The notes under the pieces were generated by a model, which did not search any database, was not told where the DNA came from, and worked only from the letters and a program-made list of their open reading frames with translations. DNA of 45,035 nt, taken from contig NZ_WSZK01000029.1 of NCBI RefSeq assembly GCF_009791395.1, positions 1-45,035 of the forward strand, written 5' to 3'. Source of the DNA: Halomarina oriensis (GTDB taxonomy: Archaea; Halobacteriota; Halobacteria; Halobacteriales; Haloarculaceae). Within the stretch, counting starts at the first letter, position 1. Every line of letters begins with the position of its first letter. Shown here piece by piece: positions 40,034-45,035 of the stretch. Position numbers and translations under genes: made by a program.

Positions 40034-40231
40034 ATGAGCGACCACGCCGACGACCCGGACCACCACGAGGACCACGCCGTCGAGGGGAACGACCACCCCG
40101 AGCCACGACCCGACCATCGCCAGACCGCACCGCAGGGACCGTACACGAACCGCATGGTCGGCATCGGTGCACTCGTCGCGCTGGTCGGCCTCCTCGTCGT
40201 GTTCGGCGTCCCCATCCTCCTCACGCTCTGA
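40034..40231 (+). CDS. small single-pass membrane protein with His/Asp-rich tail
   Basis: A 65-residue protein. The N-terminal 38 residues are hydrophilic, with six His and many Asp and Glu (HADDPDHHEDHAVEGNDH). The C-terminal 25 residues form one hydrophobic helix (MVGIGALVALVGLLVVFGVP). The TATA-like GTCAAAGTAG at 40003-40012 fits a leaderless start at 40034. The tail could bind metal ions; that is inference. Small haloarchaeal membrane proteins of this design are common but uncharacterised. Confidence 0.65.
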   Translation: MSDHADDPDHHEDHAVEGNDHPEPRPDHRQTAPQGPYTNRMVGIGALVALVGLLVVFGVPILLTL

Positions 40232-40267
40232 GCCGTCGGCCACCCAGTCGAAGCACCCACCGACCGC

Positions 40268-40825
40268 TCACTCGATTTCTCGGACCACGTCCGCCGGGTT
40301 CCCCTGCACCACGACCCGCGGCGGCACGTCCTCGGTGACGACGGCCCCAGATGCGACCATCGCCCCGTCACCGACCGTCACGCCGGGGTTGAGCACCGCT
40401 CGCCCGCCGACCCAGACGTCGTCGCCGACCGTGACCGGTTTGCCGTACTCCAGTCCCGCCGCGCGCTCCTCGGGGTTCAGCGGGTGGGTCGCGGTGTAGA
40501 CGTGGACCCCCGGCCCGAGCATGCAGTCGTCGCCGAACTCGATTCGGCAGACATCGAGGAAGACACAGTCGACGTTGGCGAAAAAGCGGTCGCCGACGTG
40601 GACGTTGGAGCCGTAGTCACAGCGAACCGGTGGCTCGACGCTGACGTGCTCGCCGACCGACCCGAACAGACCGTCGAGCAGGCGCTGGCGTTCGTCGCTC
40701 TCGTCCGGGTCGGTCCGGTTGTATTCGGCCGCCGTCGACTCCGCCCGACGTCGGTCGGCGACGAGTTCGGCGTCGCTCGGGTCGTACGGTTCGCCAGCGA
40801 GCATCTTCTCTCTCTCGGAGTCCAT
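40268..40825 (-). CDS. sugar O-acetyltransferase, maltose acetyltransferase type
   Basis: A 185-residue left-handed beta-helix acyltransferase. The N-terminal Mac domain (SEREKMLAGEPYDPSDAELVADR) is followed by hexapeptide repeats (VHVGDRFFANVDCVFLDVCRIEFGDDCMLG) and the catalytic His in TATHPLNPEER. The C-terminus VVQGNPADVVREI is typical. It transfers acetyl from acetyl-CoA to a sugar hydroxyl and usually forms trimers. The ATG at 40825 is chosen because an AT-rich box lies 28 nt upstream. Confidence 0.9.
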   Translation of the reverse strand: MDSEREKMLAGEPYDPSDAELVADRRRAESTAAEYNRTDPDESDERQRLLDGLFGSVGEHVSVEPPVRCDYGSNVHVGDRFFANVDCVFLDVCRIEFGDDCMLGPGVHVYTATHPLNPEERAAGLEYGKPVTVGDDVWVGGRAVLNPGVTVGDGAMVASGAVVTEDVPPRVVVQGNPADVVREIE

Positions 40826-40849
40826 CGGTCGCTGGAGGCACGTCGGCGA

Positions 40850-40858
40850 CAAAAAGCC
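40850..40858 (-). promoter_or_regulatory. CTTTTTG element: acetyltransferase TATA box and purL 3' T run
   Basis: GGGCTTTTTGT on the minus strand is centred 28 nt before the acetyltransferase ATG. It also begins about 28 nt after the purL stop on the same strand, where it could end purL transcripts. One element may serve both uses. Confidence 0.45.
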
Positions 40859-40885
40859 CCGTCCGTCACTCCCTCCGGGCGACGG

Positions 40886-43057
40886 TCACTCCAGTTCGCG
40901 TTCGACGACCGACCGAAGGTCACGGATCGCCGCCGCGTCGTCGTCGAGCGTCTCCCCGTCCACGGTCACCGAGAGCGTCCCGGAACCGTCGGCCCGACCG
41001 ACCTCGGTCACGGAGGCGACGCCGTCGAACGCCCCACGGACGGCGTCGGGGTCGGTCGTCTCGACGACGGCGCGGCCGACCTGCTCGTGGAAGAGACACT
41101 CGACCGCGGGCGCGTCGGCGTCGAGCGTCACCGTCGCGCCCGCGTCGTCGGTCACCATCTCGGCGAGCGTCACTGCGAGGCCGCCGTGGCTGGCGTCGTG
41201 GACCGCGAGGGTGGACTCGTCGTTCGCCACGGCCGCCAGCGCGTCGACCACGCTCGCCGGAGTCTCGGGCAGCGTCGGGAAGCGGTCGCTCCCACCGAAC
41301 TGCGCGAGGAGTTCCGACCCACCGAGGCCGGCCTCGCCACCCGCCAGCACGTCGTCGCCGACGACGAGCAGCGTCCCCTCGCCCACGAACGCACTCGACG
41401 GTGCATCGTACCCGGTCTTCGTCCCGACCATCGCCAGCGTCGGCGTCGGCGGAATCGGCCCCGAGACCGAGTCGTTGTACAGCGAGACGTTCCCGCCGAC
41501 GACGGGCACCGAGAGGGCCGCACACATCTCGGCGAGACCGTCGACGATGGCCCGGAACCCGCCGTAGACGTCGGGGTTCTCGGGATTGCCGCCGTTCAGA
41601 CAGTCGACGGCGGCGAGCGGTCGTGCACCGGTCACGGCGAGGTTCGTCGCGTTCTCCAGTGCCACCGCACGTGCGCCCTCGTAGGGATTCGCGGTCGTCC
41701 AGTTCGGGTCAGCACCCGAGGAGAACGCGAGTCCGGTGTCGGCCTCGCGGACGGCGACCAGCGCGGCGTCACCGCCGGGTCCGACCGCCGTCCGGGTGCC
41801 GACCTCGTGGTCGTACTGGCGGTAGACCCACGACTTGCTCGCCGTCGAGGGGGCACCGACGACGGCCTCGAACGCATCCGAGAGGTCGACGTCGGGCAGG
41901 TCGCGGGACTGCGGGTCCGGGTCGACGTGGTCGAGGTCGTTCATCGGCGCGCCGTCGGCGAGGAACTCGGCGGGGACGTCGACGACCGTCTCCGTCTCGC
42001 CGCCGTCGGTGAACGTGCAGGTGTAGTCGCCGTCGGTGACCTCGCCGATGACCGAACAGCCGAGGTGGAAGCGGTCGGCGAGTTCCCGTACCCGGTCGAC
42101 GTCCTCGGGGCGGACCTCGTAGACCATCCGTTCTTGCGATTCGGCGAGGAGGATTTCGAGGGGGTGCATCTCCGGTTCGCGCTGGTGGACGCGTTCGAGC
42201 GCGATGTCCGCACCGAGACCACCCTTGGCGACGAGTTCGGAGGAGGCTCCACCGAGACCCGCCGCTCCGAGGTCACGGGCCGACCGAAGCAGGTCATCGT
42301 CGACGAGCGCCTCGTTGCACTCCACGAGGCGCTTCTCGGCGTAGGGGTCGCCGACCTGCACCGCGGGACGGTCCTCCGTCTCGGCGTCCTCCGCCAGGTC
42401 CTCGCTGGCGAAGGAGGCCCCGCCGAGGCCGTCACGCCCCGTCGCGTTGCCGACGAGGACGAGGGCGTTCCCCGGTTCCTCGGCGACGGCGGTGACGAGG
42501 CGGTCGTCGTGCAGCAGGCCGACGCAGGCGACGTTGACGAGCGGGTTCCCGACGTAGTCCTCGTGGAACGCGACGCTGCCCGTCACCGTCGGAACGCCGA
42601 TGCAGTTACCGTAGTGGCCGATGCCCTCGACGACGCCGTCCATGAGATACTGGGAGTGTTCGCGCTCGAACGGGCCGAAGTACAGCGAGTCCGCGAGGGC
42701 GATGGGGTACGCGCCCATCGAGAGCGTGTCGCGGACGATGCCGCCGACGCCCGTCGCCGCGCCGTCGAACGGGTCGACGTAGGAGGGGTGGTTGTGGCTC
42801 TCGATACCGAGCGTGACGTACCACTCCTCGGAGTAGCCCTCCCCCGACGCGTCGGGGAGTGCGACGACGGCCGCGTCGTCGCCCGGCCCGACGACGACCT
42901 GGTCGCCGTCGCTCTCGAACGCCGACAGCAGCGGTCGTGAAGAGCGGTAGGCACAGTGTTCGCTCCAGAGGTTCTCGAAGAGCGCCTCCTCGGTCGGGGT
43001 CGGGTCACGGCCCAGTTCCGCGACGACGAGGTCACGGTCGGACGGGACGAGGCTCAT
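40886..43057 (-). CDS. purL: phosphoribosylformylglycinamidine synthase, subunit PurL
   Basis: A 723-residue ATP-dependent synthase of purine biosynthesis, converting FGAR and ammonia to FGAM with PurQ and PurS. Family motifs include [16 protein letters not shown] near the N-terminus, [24 protein letters not shown], and the C-terminal AIM-type Gly-rich loops ([27 protein letters not shown]). Length is normal for small-type PurL. The ATG at 43057 is supported by a TATA-like box at 43081-43089; the longer reading to 43129 is rejected. purQ and purS are not in this window. Confidence 0.95.
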   Translation of the reverse strand: MSLVPSDRDLVVAELGRDPTPTEEALFENLWSEHCAYRSSRPLLSAFESDGDQVVVGPGDDAAVVALPDASGEGYSEEWYVTLGIESHNHPSYVDPFDGAATGVGGIVRDTLSMGAYPIALADSLYFGPFEREHSQYLMDGVVEGIGHYGNCIGVPTVTGSVAFHEDYVGNPLVNVACVGLLHDDRLVTAVAEEPGNALVLVGNATGRDGLGGASFASEDLAEDAETEDRPAVQVGDPYAEKRLVECNEALVDDDLLRSARDLGAAGLGGASSELVAKGGLGADIALERVHQREPEMHPLEILLAESQERMVYEVRPEDVDRVRELADRFHLGCSVIGEVTDGDYTCTFTDGGETETVVDVPAEFLADGAPMNDLDHVDPDPQSRDLPDVDLSDAFEAVVGAPSTASKSWVYRQYDHEVGTRTAVGPGGDAALVAVREADTGLAFSSGADPNWTTANPYEGARAVALENATNLAVTGARPLAAVDCLNGGNPENPDVYGGFRAIVDGLAEMCAALSVPVVGGNVSLYNDSVSGPIPPTPTLAMVGTKTGYDAPSSAFVGEGTLLVVGDDVLAGGEAGLGGSELLAQFGGSDRFPTLPETPASVVDALAAVANDESTLAVHDASHGGLAVTLAEMVTDDAGATVTLDADAPAVECLFHEQVGRAVVETTDPDAVRGAFDGVASVTEVGRADGSGTLSVTVDGETLDDDAAAIRDLRSVVERELE

Positions 43058-43080
43058 TGGCAGGTGGTGCGCGAAGGGGG

Positions 43081-43089
43081 ACAATAGGG
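43081..43089 (-). promoter_or_regulatory. TATA-like box of purL
   Basis: CCCTATTGT on the minus strand is centred about 28 nt before the ATG at 43057. It lies inside the longer ORF reading, which argues against the upstream start. Confidence 0.45.
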
Positions 43090-43267
43090 GTTTCCATCGG
43101 AGGGTGGTCGGAGCCCCAATTGTATCCATGAACGTGTGGTGTCGGGGCGGAGAGCACCGCAGTTCTGACCAACTAAGTGTATTTTACAGTAGTGCGGCAG
43201 CCACCCTTCGGACCACGCTTGGTGGGCTGATTCGTGTTGTCACGACGCATTCATGCCTCCGACCGGA

Positions 43268-43277
43268 CTGTTTTTGC
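43268..43277 (+). promoter_or_regulatory. TATA-like box of the PHP gene
   Basis: CTGTTTTTGC is centred about 27 nt before the GTG at 43300 and lies inside the longer ORF reading. Another AT-rich stretch, TGTATTTTAC, occurs near 43178-43187, with no gene start at the right distance. Confidence 0.5.
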
Positions 43278-43299
43278 TCTCGCCGGGTCTACTCGAACC

Positions 43300-43983
43300 G
43301 TGCTCAGCGTCGAGCTTCACAGCCACTCCGACCTCTCGTACGACGGTCGTGACCCCGTCGAACTCCTCCTGGAGCAGGCGGCGGCCGTCGGCCTCGACGC
43401 CCTCGCCGTCACCGACCACGACGAGATAGACGCCTCACTCCGGATGGCCGACCTCGCTCCGGAGTACGGCCTCGTCGGTATCACGGGCATGGAGATAACC
43501 AGCGCCGCAGGGCACGTCCTCGGGTTCGGCCTCGAGGAGCGTGTCCCCGCGGGTCTGCCGTTCGACGAGACGCTCGACCGTATCCGGGAGCAAGACGGCA
43601 TCGCCGTCGTCCCCCACCCGTTCCAGCGCTCCCGTCACGGCGTCGCCCCACACATCTCGAACGAACAACTCGCGGCCGCCGACGCCATCGAGGTGTACAA
43701 CTCCCGGCTGTTCACCGGCCGGTCGAACCGACGCGCCAAACGGTTCGCCGAGCGTCGCGGCCTCCCGATGACCGCGGGTAGCGACGCACACATCGCCGAG
43801 ATGGTCGGGCAGGCGGTCACACAGGTCGCTACCGACGACCGCTCCGCGGAGGGCATCCTCGACGCCGTCACGGAGGGACGAACCACCGTCGTCGGCAGTC
43901 GAACGCCGTGGCGGGTCAGTGTCCGGCAGTTCGGGGGCGGTGTGAAGCGACGGGCGCGGATGGCGGCGCTCTCGCTGTTCTGA
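43300..43983 (+). CDS. PHP-domain phosphoesterase
   Basis: A 227-residue PHP-fold metal hydrolase. The family's metal motifs occur in order: ELHSHSDLSYDG, TDHDEID, GMEIT, VPHPFQRSRHG and GSDAH, enough for a three-metal site. Such proteins hydrolyse small phosphates such as nucleoside 3',5'-bisphosphate; the substrate is not given by sequence. I chose the GTG at 43300 because the PHP fold begins right there and the TATA box lies 27 nt upstream, leaving no leader. The last ~25 residues are basic (VKRRARMAALSLF). Confidence 0.88.
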   Translation: MLSVELHSHSDLSYDGRDPVELLLEQAAAVGLDALAVTDHDEIDASLRMADLAPEYGLVGITGMEITSAAGHVLGFGLEERVPAGLPFDETLDRIREQDGIAVVPHPFQRSRHGVAPHISNEQLAAADAIEVYNSRLFTGRSNRRAKRFAERRGLPMTAGSDAHIAEMVGQAVTQVATDDRSAEGILDAVTEGRTTVVGSRTPWRVSVRQFGGGVKRRARMAALSLF

Positions 43984-44011
43984 CTGCGAGTCGTGAGCGA
44001 CGACCGCCCGC

Positions 44012-44263
44012 TCAGCGGAGGTCGGGCATCGAGACGACGCCCTCGCGCATCGCGACGAGCAACCGGTTCTCGACTTCCATCTCGTTCCAGTCGTCGGGGC
44101 GTGCCTCCTCCGGAACCTCCTCGACACGGGCGAGGATGTCGGCTCTGAGGAAGTGACCGAACGAACAGCCGTTGTCACACTGGCGAACGACGGAGGGCGC
44201 GCGGAAGGGTCGTTCGACCACCGCACCACAGGTCGGACAGACGTACTCGTGGGTTCGCCCCAT
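44012..44263 (-). CDS. zinc-finger protein coupled to tfb
   Basis: An 83-residue protein. The N-terminus has a zinc site, YVCPTCGAVVE, and a second Cys pair, QCDNGCSFGHF. The rest is an acidic helical segment ending MREGVVSMPDLR. Its ATG shares one base with the TFB stop (TGATG), so it is translated from the tfb mRNA. It may bind nucleic acid or a protein partner; the link to TFB is positional only. Confidence 0.75.
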   Translation of the reverse strand: MGRTHEYVCPTCGAVVERPFRAPSVVRQCDNGCSFGHFLRADILARVEEVPEEARPDDWNEMEVENRLLVAMREGVVSMPDLR

Positions 44264-45035
44264 CAGAGCGACGGGGTGCCGCTCTCGGCTTCGAGGAGTT
44301 CGTGGTAGCGGTTGCGGATGGTGACCTCCGAGATATTTGCCACGTCGCTGACCTGCGACTGCGTCACCTTCTCGTTGGTGAGCAACGAGGCGGCGTAGAC
44401 GGCGGCCGCGGCGAGTCCCACGGGGGACTTCCCGGAGTGGATGCCGGCATCCTTGGCGTTCCGGAGCAGTTCACGGGCGCGACGCTCGGACTCGTCGGAG
44501 AGGTCGAGGTCGCTGGCGAACCGCGGCACGTAGCTCTCGGGGTCCGCCGGCTGAATCTCCAGGTTGAGTTCGCGCACCACGTAGCGGTAGGTACGGGCGA
44601 TCTCGTCCTTCTCGACGCGGCTCACGTCGGTGATTTCGTCGAGGCTCCGTGGCGTGCCGGCCTGTCGCGCGGCGGCGTAGAGCGCGGAGGTGGCGACGCC
44701 CTCGATGGACCGGCCGGGGAGGAGGTCCTCGTCGAGCGCCCGGCGGTAGATGACGCTCGCGGTCTCCCGAACGTTCTCGGGCAGGCCGAGTGCGCTCGCC
44801 ATGCGGTCGATCTCCCCGAGCGCCTGTTTGAGGTTACGTTCCTTGGAATCACGCGTGCGGAAGCGCTCGTTCCACGTGCGGAGCCGTTGCATCTTCTCGC
44901 GCTGGCGGCTGGACAGGGAGTTGCCGTAGGCGTCCTTGTCCTGCCAGCCGATGTTCGTCGAGAGCCCCTTGTCGTGCATCATGTTCGTCGTCGGCGCACC
45001 GACGCGGGACTTCTGGTCTTTCTCCGCGGAGTCGA
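44263..45035 (-). CDS. tfb: transcription initiation factor IIB (TFB), N-terminus beyond the window
   Basis: The C-terminal ~256 residues of an archaeal TFB, which bridges TBP-TATA and RNA polymerase. Codons before the Met at 44982 read DSAEKDQKSRVGAPTTN, the conserved stretch after the N-terminal zinc ribbon, so the gene continues past the right edge and 44982 is not its start. Two cyclin-like repeats follow (IDRMASALGLPENVRETASVI and LGLSDESERR-type helices with the HTH at VTQSQVSDVANISEVTIRNRY). Haloarchaea carry several TFB paralogues; which one this is cannot be told here. Confidence 0.93.
   Translation of the reverse strand, partial: DSAEKDQKSRVGAPTTNMMHDKGLSTNIGWQDKDAYGNSLSSRQREKMQRLRTWNERFRTRDSKERNLKQALGEIDRMASALGLPENVRETASVIYRRALDEDLLPGRSIEGVATSALYAAARQAGTPRSLDEITDVSRVEKDEIARTYRYVVRELNLEIQPADPESYVPRFASDLDLSDESERRARELLRNAKDAGIHSGKSPVGLAAAAVYAASLLTNEKVTQSQVSDVANISEVTIRNRYHELLEAESGTPSL

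Noticed and set aside
40484-42940. 818-codon open frame on the plus strand across purL
   Set aside because: It is the antisense shadow of purL, which has full family motifs. The translation is low-complexity and shows no domain.
1-45035. tRNA, rRNA, insertion sequence or prophage signatures
   Set aside because: I looked for tRNA-like GGTTCRA arms with matching acceptor stems, DDE or IS200-type transposase motifs, integrase motifs and flanking direct repeats and found none. A covariance-model search would be more sensitive.

Overview
The window is a GC-rich stretch (roughly two thirds G+C) of a haloarchaeal chromosome. Support for this: very acidic predicted proteins throughout, an archaeal TFB gene, the archaeal RNA polymerase subunit L gene, Tat-type lipoprotein signals, haloarchaea-type small zinc-finger proteins, and TATA-like boxes about 25-30 nt upstream of many start codons, which points to leaderless transcripts. 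I could not fix the genus. I see no rRNA, tRNA, CRISPR array, transposase or integrase.

Layout. 1-7129: a damaged thymidylate synthase gene at the window edge, a cupin protein, a membrane-anchored beta-propeller protein with an Asp-rich linker, a creatininase-family amidohydrolase, an HTH_10 (Bat-like) regulator, an MBL-fold hydrolase and an S9 peptidase. 7172-10623 (minus): a coupled DUF5827-like/P-loop ATPase pair, superoxide dismutase and a CPD photolyase, a small stress and DNA-repair group. 10750-17643 (plus): a full branched-chain-amino-acid-type ABC importer (binding protein, two permeases, two ATPases) followed by an acyl-CoA ligase. 17758-26802: a lipid/acyl-CoA region with a two-domain hydroxyacyl-CoA dehydrogenase/enoyl-CoA hydratase, a hotdog thioesterase, a MaoC hydratase, an Lrp-like regulator, an acyl-CoA dehydrogenase and an R2-like ligand-binding oxidase, interspersed with an exported lipoprotein, an alpha/beta hydrolase, a half-size flavoprotein and a CPBP membrane protease. 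26880-35281: a 2H phosphoesterase-like protein, membrane proteins, a DsbA/FrnE-type oxidoreductase, an enoyl-CoA isomerase-like protein, a methyltransferase, a second acyl-CoA ligase and rpoL. 35313-37963: a two-gene zinc-finger unit and a Tat-exported, YadA-like repeat protein ending in a peptidase S74 self-processing domain. 38367-45035: hisF with a small upstream partner, two small membrane proteins, a sugar O-acetyltransferase, purL, a PHP phosphoesterase, and a zinc-finger gene coupled to tfb, which runs off the right edge.

How the genes fit together. The dominant theme is uptake and beta-oxidation-type turnover of carboxylic acids: importer plus acyl-CoA ligase, acyl-CoA dehydrogenase, hydratases and isomerase, hydroxyacyl-CoA dehydrogenase, thioesterase, a regulator, and an R2lox enzyme whose family binds long-chain fatty acids. 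No thiolase is visible here. The most unusual items are the Tat-exported S74 fibre-like protein, R2lox beside an acyl-CoA dehydrogenase, a LivG ATPase without a recognisable LSGGQ signature, a bicistron of two tiny zinc-finger proteins, and a dispersed stem-loop repeat found in two intergenic regions.
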